DNA of 64,000 nt from Paramacrobiotus metropolitanus (GCF_019649055.1 NW_026570226.1:930001-994000), one strand, 5' to 3'. Positions 12,334 to 23,285 are shown, counted from the stretch's first letter. Numbers and translations: made by a program. The notes: generated from the letters alone by a model not told the origin.

Positions 12334-12747
12334 ATGCCGATTTATCGTTTTTGGCGTTTACGCAAACTCATTCGCGATACAACAGCGCCGATCCCCCTAG
12401 CCACTGCCAAAAAGTGGGATACCATCCTAGGGCGGATATACAATGTCAGTGTGTTAGGGATGTTTTGCTGTCTTATGCATTTGATTTTTGAGCATAACAA
12501 AGAAAAGGAAGCGGAGGCGCGACGAACTGGCATCCCTACGGAGAGCAGTGCCGAGTATTGGATACGAAAAATGGAGTATAAAAACGCAACACTTTTTCGA
12601 GTTGGCTCAGGTGGTGTCTCGAAGAGGGAGTACCAGGATGGAGAATTAGTGAAGATCCAAGGACGACCTGTAAAAAAAGCAAACGTGCTTCCCCCCGTTG
12701 AAGACATCAGTGCTTCTACTGGCAGCACTAGCGATATCGCCGTTTGA
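12334..12747 (+). CDS. Small membrane protein, second ORF of the pair
   Basis: This is an uninterrupted ORF of 137 codons from the ATG at 12334 to TGA at 12747. The N terminus is basic (MPIYRFWRLRKLIRD). One hydrophobic helix covers residues about 34-52 (IYNVSVLGMFCCLMHLIF). A charged helix follows, then SSAEYWIRKMEYKNATLF and a polar Ser/Thr-rich end. No family was recognised. It lies downstream of the first small ORF with only 66 bp between stop and start. I see no splice acceptor or promoter element in that gap, so the two may be read from one mRNA. The alternative is an independent gene with a very tight promoter. It could also start further upstream only by using non-AUG codons. Confidence 0.5.
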   Translation: MPIYRFWRLRKLIRDTTAPIPLATAKKWDTILGRIYNVSVLGMFCCLMHLIFEHNKEKEAEARRTGIPTESSAEYWIRKMEYKNATLFRVGSGGVSKREYQDGELVKIQGRPVKKANVLPPVEDISASTGSTSDIAV

Positions 12748-13470
12748 GTTGTGATAATAGTATAATACACACGGTTAACTATGGGAATTGCCAGTTATGC
12801 TATCCCGGAACAGCGCTGTGCGGCGAGTACGCAACGGAATTCTGAGTTTTTAACTGTACTCTGTACAGCATAATACAGTTGTTCTTTTCTTTGTGCGTAC
12901 TTAATTGTTGTGTGGCGTGCGAATGATTCAGAGCAAAATGTAGTTTTAGAACAAAAAAATTAGCGTGCTTTAGTTGAACGTTTATTGTGTCCTAGTACCT
13001 CGGCGAGTTAATTTGTTACGTATTTTGTTCACATAATGATTTTACTGGTTACGATTTAAATGGTTAACAATTACGTAAATTTACTTCTCGTGGAAACAAA
13101 TTGATTCACTCGTTGAAAAGTGCCGATTTGATAATTTTAAACAATACAAAGACAGGTGTTGCTTCCGAAGAAACTGACTAAGTACTGACTGTACTCACAA
13201 TCAGTGTACTGTAGCCTAAAAAGGTGCATTCAACTGCACTGCAGTGTGAAGCTCACAAGAGACCACTAAGTTGATTGTGAGAATCCAAACTCACTGTTGT
13301 GATAATGTGATCAATAGAAAATTGCGCCACAACCTGCCAAAATTCGATACAATCAGGACAAAAAAATGAAAAATCCTCGAAAATGCTTGAAAATTAATAC
13401 TTAAAAAGAACAACGCATTTGAAAACCGCTCAAAACCGAAAAAAATGTTCCTTAGTGTGCAAAGGTTTCA
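12748..13470. other. Convergent 3' region between the small-ORF pair and NASP
   Basis: 723 bp of AT-rich sequence. It must contain both 3' UTRs. A TTTATT (AATAAA on the minus strand) is present at 12981-12986. There is no other recognisable feature. Confidence 0.5.
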
Positions 13471-15904
13471 TCAGTTGGTTCCATCAGATGTGCCATTTCG
13501 TTCCGCAGTGTCCGATGATGATGGATCAGATGCCTTCAGCCGTTTTACAGCGTCGTCCTCGACCATGTCGCTGGATCTTTTAACCCTTCGGACAAGATGA
13601 GATATATCACTAACAGGCGCCGCACTAACAGCCACTCCAGCTTCCGAATTGCACTGCTCGCTGACTCCCTTCTGTAATGCGGATTCAATTAAAACTGTTA
13701 TTTAAAATACTCAATGCGTTCAAACAACGTACAAGCCAATCATTTAACAACTTCCTGGCCTCATCGCTGCCCAGTCTCATGTCTTCGTAAATATCTTGCA
13801 CTCGAGCCATTAAATCAGGAACCAATTCGGAGATTTCATCCACTTCCTTCTTCAGTTTCAAGATTTCAGCAGTTTTGTCTGTACAAGTTAACAGACAACA
13901 GTTACACACGACACGACACCTAACGAAAATATGCAAGCAATACCACGTAGTACCTTCGGTAGACGACTCCAAAACAGAAATTCTAGCATTACTCATTGCT
14001 GAAATCGAAAAACCGTTTTATCAGCGAACTACTAGCAGACGAGATAGGATTGCATAAAAATACCACAACAGCATACTCTCACCTTTTCGGTTTTCCAGAA
14101 TAGATACGGCTGTTTTCATATTATGGGCTGCCTCCGCCAACAAAGCATACATACTGAGGGTTGTTCCGTAATTGAAATATGCTTCTGCCAGTTCACGGTC
14201 GGTTGGTTGACAAGCTTCCTCGCAGACTTTCAGCGCTCGTTCTGCTTCTACCAAAGCCAAATTTTGTTGACCATTCTCCGCGGCGCATAAAGCCAGCTTG
14301 TGATGAATCTAAATTAAGAAAAACTAATGGCGCTGTTCACTGCTCACCGTCCGTATTCAATACATGAAGACATGTTCCCTGCTTAAATAGTATTACAAAA
14401 AAGCACAAACACGGAAAACCATTACGTACGTCTGACAAGCGGATTTTATCGGTAAACGCTCCTGTTTCCTTAACGCGTTTGGCGTAACCCACTCGGGCGG
14501 TCTCCAAGATTTCCCATGCATACCGGAGTTCACCGATAGCGATAGCATCTTCGTTTTGTTTCTTGGAAGTCTCTGCTGGGACACTCTCCGAACAGATCGG
14601 TTCTGCCGCAACTGTGGAAGATTCCTCAGGAACACTTTCAGCCTACAAAACATCAGTTCGACTCAGCAACAGTTCTCATCTGATAAAAAAGTATGGAACA
14701 GCATACATTGGTATCCATTTCGTCGTCAAGATGATCACTAACATCCAGGGCTTCACCATCATCCTCAACTGAATCATCGTCTGACTGCGCATCATCATCC
14801 TCACCATTATCTTCTAGAACAAAAATCGGTTAGTTCTTTCACACAAAATCACATCTGAAGAAAAGATTTCAGACTATAAGAAAATAAATACGAGTACCTT
14901 CACCAACTTCATCTCCAGGATCTGCAAAAACAAAAAGCTATTCTGAACAAATCTAGAACATAAAAGCGCTCGGTGAACCGATACAGAAAACAATTACGCA
15001 CTTTTATTTTCATCAGTTAATCCAACCTCCTCCTCCTTCGAGCCCTCTAGAATTTCCGCCGCATACTGTTTAATCGCTATAAGAGCAGACAATGAGAGCG
15101 CTTCCAACAAACGCACGTTTTATTCGTAACACTTATCATAATTGAATACTGTCTTTCTTACCATCTTCAGCCTTGTTACTGACCAATCCTGCGCCCATCT
15201 GATAATACTCCAAAAGGATGCTGCCATAGTGAAACAATGCATCAACTGTTTCCGTGTGGAAGTCGCCCAATTCCTTTTTCCTGCAAACCGACATCATTCT
15301 ATGACATCTAGATTCTACACTCGTGAGTCACGTCGTGCGTAATAAGCAGAGTACAACAAAATTATTTTCAATATACGATCATACCACAATAACTTGTAAC
15401 CGTAAGAGAACAACCAGAGTCAAACCGGTTACTTACAATGTAGAGCAAACCTGGTCCAGTGTATCAATAATCCGTTCGTATTCCACTGGATCCACTTTCA
15501 TCAAAGCTTTAGCGGTTTCAAGTGCGGTTCTGGCCGTTTCCACACGCTTCCAGTCCCTATTCAAGATGAACTTTCAACAGAACTCACAAACACGTCGCGA
15601 TCTCTACCGTTCAGTTAGGTATACGATGTCTGATAACTGATAAGTGATAACGATCACAAGAATAATTTAATATTAATTTTCGATCAATAAAATAAAAATA
15701 TTACGTTGTGGATGCACTGCCCGACGTTCCTGGCATACAAGCTTCTGCAGCGGCGCTGGAACTGCCTGAAGCCGAAGGCGATCCTGGGACCGCGTAATGT
15801 GGCTCAGTTGTCTTCAGTACTGGTTGAGGTTGCTGCTTTTCGACGGACTGCATTTCGATGTCGGTCACTGATGGATCCACCGAAGAGACCTCGTCCAAAG
15901 CCAT
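13471..15904 (-). CDS. NASP: NASP-family histone H3-H4 chaperone (SHNi-TPR)
   Basis: NASP binds histone H3 and protects the soluble H3-H4 pool. Eleven exons join with consistent phase: 15904-15705, 15556-15437, 15280-15162, 15076-15002, 14921-14898, 14813-14707, 14642-14430, 14308-14083, 13998-13954, 13878-13733 and 13671-13471. They give 491 residues. TPR helices occupy about 67-146. A very acidic insert (DDDAQSDDDSVEDDGE, exon 6) lies inside the TPR array as in the family. The SHNi-TPR half follows (LRYAWEILETARVGYAKR, then DRELAEAYFNYGTTLSMYA). Exon 10 is a coiled coil. The C terminus carries SDISHLVRRVKR, the hallmark NASP tail with a basic nuclear signal. Exon 5 is only 24 nt. A transposon lies 296 bp upstream of the chosen ATG, leaving a short promoter. 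Family call is firm. Confidence 0.9.
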
Positions 15905-16199
15905 TCGGAATGTTATTCGGAATGCTCGGGCTGACAAATTTATTCAATTCTGTAGACTGCAGCAGTGTAGCTCAGACTAATCAGTTCGAGAAACCGAGCC
16001 CAAAACGGAATTTTAAAGCAGTTCCTGAAGTTGGCAGAAAATGTGGATCTCAAAGTCTGTTAACAGCACAATTTGTCAATTTCCACGGCATTCTGACACT
16101 GACAATCCGTCCAAAGTATTTTGTAATTTTGAAAAATAAAAGTGCGCGAAACTTCAAAGCGGAGCACGAACTGCACAGTGCACGGTTGACGACATAGGG

Positions 16200-17200
16200 A
16201 CCTAAACATCACGGCTGATCTAATCCTCCTGGAGGGATTGGATGGGTGCTATTCACGCACTTCGGTTCATTTTATGGACTTCAGCGTCGTGCTCAGTGGC
16301 AGCGTTTACACATCCAATCTGCCACAAAATCCATTGGAAGTTGTTGTTTTTCAGTGCCTAAGCGCAAGTCCAAGCACGAAAATAATTAATATTATTTGAA
16401 ATTAGAAATTTTAGTTTCTATCAAAAGGAGGGCTTAAAAAGCAGAGCACAGAACGTATCGATCCTGATAACAGATACCCGATTTTCTGTTATTATGGTTT
16501 TAAATTGAATTGTAAATGGTTTTGAATTGTAAAAGGTACCAGATATCGACATATGCCTCGTATATGAAAAAGAATAGAAGAATTTCTCTCGTTCGTGCTA
16601 GGTTTTATTTTGGCCAAATCACAAATGAATCTTTTTTCAGATAACTTTCCGTATGTTACACTTTCAGACAATAGAAGTATTACAAAACTGTTTTTTGTTT
16701 AAAATGAAAAGTCAAGGACCGTTTTTGTCCTACCAAAACATGCTTACAAAGAATTCTAAAATATCTATAAATTATCACTTCCACACACGGAAAGCCTTTC
16801 GACAGCACTAACATGAGCTCTCGGGTTAAGACTATGGTTAAAACTAAGGTCAGCATTCGGGTTTTTACTTTGGTTAGAACTAATGTTAGCACTCGGGTTA
16901 GGGCTCTGATTAAATTAAGTGCAAAACGAAACGGGCTTACCATTGTTAGGCTGAAGCATTATTAGTTAGATAGTTAATTCGAAAGAACAACGATTCAAAA
17001 GAGTTTATTTTTTCTGATTGATTTTTAAAAAGGAAATCGTTTTTCTCTCCACCCTGGCACCTCCTTTGGCTATTCTCACGTCATTTCACCACCTATTGGC
17101 TATTCCCACCACCTTCCAAGAATTGAATTCTAACACCACCTTTTGACTATTGCCACCGCCTCTGCACACCTCTTTTAGCTATTCTCACCTCTTTATTGCA
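16200..17200 (+). repeat. Left terminal inverted repeat of the MULE-like element
   Basis: This is the reverse complement of about 18000-19009. From outside in it holds a unique section, a degenerate run of GGGTTA/GGTTAG-like words at about 16820-16915, and then a minisatellite with the unit CACCTCCTTTGGCTATTC at about 17050-17190. The inner limit is approximate. Confidence 0.75.
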
Positions 17201-17542
17201 TTTTTTACACAGTAAATTTTATAAAAAACTTCGTGACAAAAAGCAAAGCTTTGCCGTTAGGGGCACTTTTTTTTACGGTTGGGGCCGCCGCCGGCCGGAA
17301 AAGTATCTAGGCGCATCTTGTCCGTGCTGCAGCTGTTTGCCAAACGTTCTCGCATCTTCTTATTGCAGAGTTCGTCTTCTTCCGGTAAACCCTGGTAAAT
17401 GATTTCAACTGCAAAAGCAATGGCGAAAACGCTACAGTCGTATCCATTTTTTGCTGCTATACCCGAGGAAACAATGTCGATCGACTGGCCTTATTGGAAA
17501 CTCAGTAGCTTTTTTATCACTCGCACTCGCACTTTTTTAAAC

Positions 17543-18181
17543 TTATCGCGATTCTATCAGTTCACGGACTTCTAGAGCTTCTTTCGGATCCAACCGTCGA
17601 TTTTCCAGCACGTTTTGCCAACCATTCTTGGTAAGAGGATGGTTATGCCGCATATTTTGCTTAGTAATGATGAGGCGGTGTTCTTTCAGCCGTGCGGCTA
17701 CGGTTAGAGCGGCATTGCATTCGGCTCGCCGGGTATGCTGGAATGATTTTCTTCCAGTTCTTTGAGCGTCATGCACTTTGTGGCGGATCCAGTCATATTT
17801 AACTGACTTGTATCTCATGATTTTGTACCTGCTAGTACAGTACTTGTTGATACCGGCAAGTATTATCGGGTTTACTTGTCCGGCTTTTAAAGATCGTGCG
17901 TCTAAACGCATAACGTTATACAAATATGATTTTACAATCATTTTTATAAAAGAAAGATCTCCGTAGGCATTTATAAACATAATATTATTATTAAAATATG
18001 TAAGGAAATGGGAACAGTCGAAAGGAGGTGTAAAAAGGTGGCGACAATAGCCAAAGGTGGTGGCAAAAATATTTTTAAAAAGTGGGTGCGAATATCCAAA
18101 CGGTGGTGAAAGGTCGTGAGAATAGCCAAAGGAGGTGCTGGGGTGGTAAGAATAGCCATTTCCTTTTTTAAATTCAATCAT
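17543..18181 (-). pseudogene. FAR1/SWIM-type (WRKY-GCM1-like) DNA-binding fragment inside the MULE
   Basis: Open frame of 212 codons from the ATG at 18181. The first ~100 codons are translated minisatellite (GYSH-type repeats) and probably not functional protein. The C-terminal ~100 residues (about 17543-17870) contain RRAECNAALTV, then RLIITKQNMRHNHPLTKNG. This is the Cys...HNHP pattern of the N-terminal DNA-binding domain in MULE transposases and ZSWIM/FAR1 proteins. Only one of the two expected closely spaced cysteines is seen. No transposase catalytic domain follows, so it is probably the relic of a longer transposase. Confidence 0.55.
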
Positions 18182-19009
18182 AAAAAATAAACTTTTTTGA
18201 ATCGTTGTTCTATCGAATTAACTATCTAACTAAGTAATGCTTCAGCCTAACAATGGTAAGCCCGTTTCGTTTTGCACTTAATTTAACCAGAGCCTTAACC
18301 CGAGTGCTAACATTAGTTCTAACCAAAGTAAAAACCCGAATGCTGACCTTAGTTTTAACCATAGTCTTAACCCGAGTGCTCATCTTAGTGCTGTCGAAAG
18401 GCTTTCCGTGAGTGGAAGTGATAATTTATAGATATTTTAGAATTCTTTGTAAGCATGTTTTGGTAGGACGAAAACGGTCCTTGACTTTTCATTTTAAACA
18501 AAAAACAGGTTTGTAATGCTTCTGTTGCTGGTCTGAAAGTGTAACATATGGAACGTTATCCGAAAAAAAATTCATTTGTGATTTGGCCAAAACAAAACTT
18601 AGCACGAACGAGAAAAATTCTCATTCTATTCTTCTTCTTATACGTGGCATATGTCGATATGCGGTACCTTTTACAATTCACAAAAAGTTCCACACGCTAG
18701 TCAGAATGGAACCATAATAACAGAAAACCAGGTATCTGTTATCAGGGTCGATACGTTTTGCGCTTTGCTTTTTATGCCCTCCTTTTGATAGAAACTAAAA
18801 TTTCTAATTTCAAATAATATTAATTATTTTCGTGCTTGGACTTGCGCTTAGGCACTGAAAAACAACAACTTCCAATGGATTTTGTGGCAGATTGGATGTG
18901 TAAACGCTGCCACTGAGCACGACGCTGAAGTCCATAAAATGAACCGAAGTGCGTGAATAGCACCCATCCAATCCCTCCAGGAGGATTAGATCAGCCGTGA
19001 TGTTTAGGT
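18000..19009 (-). repeat. Right terminal inverted repeat of the MULE-like element
   Basis: Mirror of the left arm. The minisatellite is at about 18003-18160, TTAACCC-like words are at about 18290-18390, and the unique outer section is at about 18500-19009. A minus-strand ORF reads inward from this terminus (and its copy from the left one), but no domain is recognised in it. Confidence 0.75.
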
Positions 19010-19634
19010 CGACATAGGGTACGCGCGTACACATAGGCTTTAAAAATAAGTCTCCGCCCCACAAGCAGCCATTTGCTAGTCGACAACACACCTTGCCCTA
19101 CTGCTTCATAAAGTACGTACACGACATTAGAGCCAAACAGAACTCATGCCTCAGCCTCAGTAAGTGGCTATGGAATTCCAAATCCGACAGCCTCATCGAT
19201 TTGGAAATCTGGAATTGGAAAACATCGATTGCCGATTCTGAAAACATCGATTACGATTTTGCCAACCCGGATGATGGACTTGAATTTTTCTCAACTTTTG
19301 ATTTTCCAATACCACATTCCATTACAGTTACTGTAATGGACTTTCATTATAAATCACTGGATTTTGGCCTTAATCTGGTGTTCACGCCATAGTGAAGTCT
19401 GGATGTTGCCGTTGGCGTTGCAATTTACAGTACAATTACTATTAAAAGTTGTTTTTTCTTATTTTTTCAGTTTGTTTGAGTGGATTTATTCAGTTTAGCG
19501 GATATATGTATATTTCAGAGAAATCTGCAGTTCTGAGTATGGCAGATTTCGATCCCTTTGAAGTGTCATCTTGTGCTATCTCGTGTCTCCTGGCTTTGTC
19601 GTCCCGTTTTATCGAATCTCCAGGACGTATCTGG

Positions 19635-20935
19635 AGATTCAGGGTCTATCGAAACCCCGTCGCCATCACTTGTTCTTCTGTGTATTCCACCCGATAAAGA
19701 CAAGCCCATGGAGGAGATCCGCATTATACAGCTGTTCGGCGTCAAGGACTGCGAGTTCTACTGGTAGAAAAACCGCGATTACATGCCCGTCAAAGTGGAG
19801 CGTTATAACCATATCAAGAAAAGGGGGAAACAAAGTTTGACCACGGTGGAATGTTTTATCAACCTGGGGGTTTTCGCCTCAATTAAACGAACGGAAGTTC
19901 CCGTAGAATCCATTAAAATACTAGGTGAGTACAGTAGAGTGGGACCGGTTTGAGGAGTTATAAATTTATACATTGCAAGATTTTTCGGTACTGAAATAAT
20001 AATTAACACGTGACTTGATATTTTTGACTACCGGTTTTCGTAACAGGTTTTCGTAGCAGGTTGTTAGGAAAATGGTTGATTGGGCTTATTTTACAAGATC
20101 AGTTTTCTTTTGTAACCACGTTCATGATCTTTTTGCCTTTACAGAGTATCTTCCTTTGACTAGTAAAAACTTAAAAGTTAATTTGTTTTAGTAATATGTG
20201 GTGATTTATCAGAAAAACTTAGAATGAATTTTATTGGCGTTTACAGACTCCATCATGGATTTATCCTGGGAACCAAATGGCAACACATTGGTAGTGCTAA
20301 TTGTTGCTGGTTCAGTAAATTGGCTAATTTCTAAAGTGGGCGACAAGGCGTCATTTTGGAATTAGTCAGTAAGTGTCCTTGTCCATGGAAAAGTTGCAGG
20401 TCTTTTGCAACTTTCAGATCTTTGATTACAAGTATCTACTTGTAGCATTTATGTAATAAGCAGAAGATGTTTGAGACAATTCAAGAGAGTTACATGAAGA
20501 CTCGATGTGCATTTTATTTCTTGCCATTACTTTATGAAGTTATTCTGCGATGTAATTTAGTATTATTTATTTAGTAGATTAGCATTTATTTATTTCGCCG
20601 CATTTTTTAAAGTTTTATGGTGCTAATTATGTTTGAATACGTTATAGAAAAATTAGCGCTGCGGCACAAGGTGGAGAAAATCACCTGATCGCCTATGGGG
20701 CAGTTCGTCGTTCTTCACACGGCTTCCAGGAAAGCACAGTCGTATTCCTGACAGTGTGCTGATTGACACTGTCTGTATGTTCTGCAGCGGAAGCGTTGGG
20801 TATTTATCTTTTGTGAATGCCGCCGATTTGTCAGTGTTGGGGATGTTTCACACTTTCTGCTCTTTGATGTCCAATTGAATCCCACAGGACGCTACCTCAC
20901 AGCAGTTACGTCCTCTTCGAATGCCGGAAGGTAAT
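19635..20935 (+). pseudogene. EIF3B: eIF3B (translation initiation factor 3 subunit B) fragment, broken
   Basis: Pieces of the eIF3B beta-propeller appear in order. About 19660-19920 gives IRIIQLFGVKDCEFYW, then a stop (TAG at 19766, where the family has Gln), then KNRDYMPVKVER and TEVPVESIKILG. After a GTGAGT...ACAG intron, about 20247-20364 gives DSIMDLSWEPNGN and then a stop. About 20647-20735 gives SPMGQFVVLHTA, and about 20780-20930 gives VGYLSFVNAADLSVL and NPTGRYLTAVTSS in another frame. Intact eIF3B has WEPNGxKFAVLHG, SPxGQFVVLAG and DPTGRYVVTSVS at these places. Stops and frameshifts show it is non-functional. Retained introns show it was copied as DNA rather than as a retrogene. It lies wholly inside the inverted-repeat element. 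Confidence 0.75.
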
Positions 20936-21130
20936 AATTGTTGTTTAACAAGGTAATAATTGTTGTTTAATACTTGAGCACCACCAGTGATTTTTTGTTT
21001 CTTCGTTGGGTTTTTATGTAAATAATATCAAACCTTATTGATCAGTAACTGGTTGTTGTAATGTATTATGATACTTTCTGTGTTTCAAAACAGTGCAGTT
21101 GTTTGCGTCCTCTCCAGATTGATACCGTTA

Positions 21131-21795
21131 TCATTTGCTGATATATCGCTGTACTACGATAAAAATCGCGAAAAAAATTTTTTTCCGCGCTGTAAAAATT
21201 TGGAAATTATTTCTCTTACAATAACTTATTTTACTTGGCCATGCCAATACAAATAAGACGCTACCGTTAAAATAGCTGCTGGCATTAAAATTTACTTTAT
21301 GATTTAAATTGTATTCAACAAGCCTGCGCTCGATCGTACGTGTCGTGACTCCAAAAAACCCAGCAATTTCCCTAACTGTGAAGCCTTCGCATCGCATTTC
21401 ACAGAGTTCGTTATCCGGAATACAAATTTTTCCGTATTTGTTAGTGCCGCCATTCATTTCATAGAAATAATCCGACCCATTTTCGTCTTCCCGCAGTAGC
21501 TGATGCAAGTCCTCTGAACAGTTTCGCAAAGCGTAGAACAACTGCTGAGCATCTCCCGTCACTTCGTTTGGTAAGTTTTCGCATATGTCCCGTGTGCAAC
21601 TAAAAAACAGCAAAATAAACGTGGCAGAATCAAATTAGGTTAACCGCAATTTTATCGGATTTTTACAGCTTACCCAGTTAAACATTCAACCTGCCCCAGT
21701 GCTCCTTCAATGCCGTCCTGATCCCCATCTGCAGTATCATAGAGTCTATTGGCCCGCCCGACGACAGAATCCGCAAACACAAAAAAAGCTTCCAT
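21131..21795 (-). CDS. Transposon-type protein with helix-turn-helix, probably truncated
   Basis: Exon 1 runs 21795-21674 (ATG, MEAFFVFADSVVGRANRLYD) and exon 2 runs 21599-21131, joined in phase across a GTAAGC...TTTTTTAG intron. Exon 2 includes ENGSDYFYEMNG, then a clear helix-turn-helix: CEGFTVREIAGFFGVTTRTI followed by ERRLVEYNL. This matches the N-terminal half of integrase-core proteins common in fish and aquatic invertebrate genomes, where a DDE integrase domain follows. None was found here, and the last ~45 codons look like intron or non-coding sequence after a possible GTAAAT donor. It is probably the remnant transposase gene of the surrounding element. Confidence 0.45.
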
Positions 21796-22787
21796 TGTAT
21801 CTGCATCAAACCGAAACCAACAAATACTTACATCAATACCATGAAATTTACAAAAATAAGTTTGGGCTGTGACACAGCCGAACAATTCATTAGTCGTTAT
21901 AGTGCTGCCGTACAAAGTATAACGTAAGAAACGTACCGTGTTCGGGAAACTTTGGATTTTGGGAAGCAGTCGACCGTTATGGATCCCACTGTAAGTTACA
22001 GCGGTAGAAGTAAATTTTAGACTATTGTTCAACACATGGAACGGTTGCGGAAAGATACAGCTGTTACTCAACGGCTAGAACCCCAGAACGGGCCAGAAGA
22101 CGTAAACATCGAGGACTCCACCATTCCACGGCCCGGTCATAAGCACTTGGAGGACTTGAGCCCCTCAGCGGGCACAAGTACAAAATCAGAATAAAACAAA
22201 AAAGATACTGCAACTCGAAGAAATAAACGGGTTTCGTTTTTCAAATAAAAAGGAACACATACTTTCTAGTTTCTATTAACGTCAACAACAACGCAAACTG
22301 CCAGATTTCGTATGGCGAGCACACCAGTTTAAGGCCATTTCCAGTAAATTATATGGAAAATCCCACACAGTAGTTGGAAATGGAATGTGGAAATGGAATT
22401 TGTAAAGTTGGAAAAAATTCTAAGTCCTGCATCGGGTTAGAAAAATCGTAATCGATGTTTTTGAAATCGACAATTGATGTTTTCCAATTCCAGATTTCCA
22501 AATCGATGAAGCTGTCGGATTTGGAATTCCATAAGTGGCAACGGGCAAAATTTGCATTTAGTGCCAAATGGCAAATGCCAATAAATTTCTGAACAACACG
22601 TATTTTGGTTAGTTAAGATTAATAATGCAGAAAATTAAAAAAGTTTATTAGGGTAATGGAACTCCAGATTGTTTAGAGCAAGATCACCTGGAACAAGAGT
22701 TAGGAAAAGTCAGCCTCGGAAGTGCGGATATTGGTAACTTCTCGGTAGCTCTGCAGTCTGCAGCTCTTCTTCAAACTCCAGAATAAA

Positions 22788-23285
22788 ATGTCGGAAAATC
22801 AGGGCTCTTCAATCGCGTATATGCTCGTACGCGATTTGAAACCCGGTGCAAAAAATGTTAACCTGCAGTTTATGGTGCTAGAGCAACTGGGGAATTGCTA
22901 TCGCACGAAGGAAGGAACCGAACTCCGAACATTTCGAGTAGCGGACAGGTCCGGGTCAATAAACTTCTGTTTATTTGGCGAAGAAGGACAACATTTGAAG
23001 CCAGGTGATATCTGCAGATTACTGCGCGGTTATTGTGCCATGTTCAAGACATATTTGACAGTCTACGTCGGGAAAGGTGGCGATCTGAAACGGATTGGAG
23101 AATTCTGTTTTCCGATTTGCGAAGAGCCGAATATGAGTGAAATTCCGTTTCCTCCTCCTGCCTCCTTTATGCAACAGAGTGGCCATAGCTTCGCCAGTTC
23201 GTCCGGTATGAATGCGCCTGGCCCTTCGCATGCTCATGGACCGTTGTTATCCTTCGGAGAAAATCATAAAGGATTGCGTGGATAG
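22788..23285 (+). CDS. NABP2: SOSS complex subunit B (hSSB1/NABP-like single-stranded DNA-binding protein)
   Basis: SOSS-B binds single-stranded DNA and acts with INTS3 in the DNA double-strand break response. This is a single exon of 165 codons starting at the ATG at 22788. Residues about 13-112 form the OB fold: VRDLKPGAKNVNLQFMVLE, then ELRTFRVADRSGSINFCLF, LKPGDICRLLRGY, and YVGKGGDLKRIGEFC. These correspond to KDIKPGLKNLNL, VADKTGSIN, QPGDIIRLTKGY and GRGGDLQKIGEF of human NABP2. The tail is short and Pro/Ser/Gly-rich as in the family. An AATAAA polyadenylation signal lies about 105 bp after the stop. It borders the transposon block on its left, so its promoter is confined to about 250 bp. 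Confidence 0.93.
   Translation: MSENQGSSIAYMLVRDLKPGAKNVNLQFMVLEQLGNCYRTKEGTELRTFRVADRSGSINFCLFGEEGQHLKPGDICRLLRGYCAMFKTYLTVYVGKGGDLKRIGEFCFPICEEPNMSEIPFPPPASFMQQSGHSFASSSGMNAPGPSHAHGPLLSFGENHKGLRG

Larger units (their letters stand above)
16200..19009. mobile_element. Mutator-like (MULE-type) DNA transposon, non-autonomous
   Basis: A 2,810-bp element is bounded by long terminal inverted repeats starting ACCTAAACATCACGGCTGAT. It is flanked by a perfect 10-bp direct repeat, CGACATAGGG, at 16190-16199 and 19010-19019. The arms stay alignable for about 1 kb each with scattered mismatches. Long inverted repeats and 8-10-bp target duplications are typical of Mutator-like elements. The interior encodes only a FAR1/SWIM-type DNA-binding fragment. 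No DDE transposase was found, so it looks non-autonomous. The superfamily is inferred from these features. Confidence 0.8.
19169..22533. mobile_element. Terminal-inverted-repeat element carrying an eIF3B gene fragment
   Basis: The ends are inverted repeats starting TATGGAATTCCAAATCCGAC (left arm about 19169-19360, right arm about 22350-22533, with scattered mismatches). They are flanked by an identical 6-bp direct repeat, AGTGGC, at 19163-19168 and 22534-22539. The 3,365-bp element contains a decayed eIF3B segment on the plus strand and a helix-turn-helix ORF on the minus strand. These ends differ from those of the adjacent MULE-like element. The superfamily is unknown. A 6-bp match could arise by chance, but it abuts the repeat ends exactly on both sides. 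Confidence 0.65.

Noticed and set aside
12342-12770. 142-codon minus-strand ORF
   Set aside because: Antisense shadow of the second small ORF. The plus-strand frame has an ATG, a sensible membrane helix and charged tail.
15706-16197. 163-codon plus-strand ORF
   Set aside because: Antisense to NASP exon 1 and its promoter, no domain.
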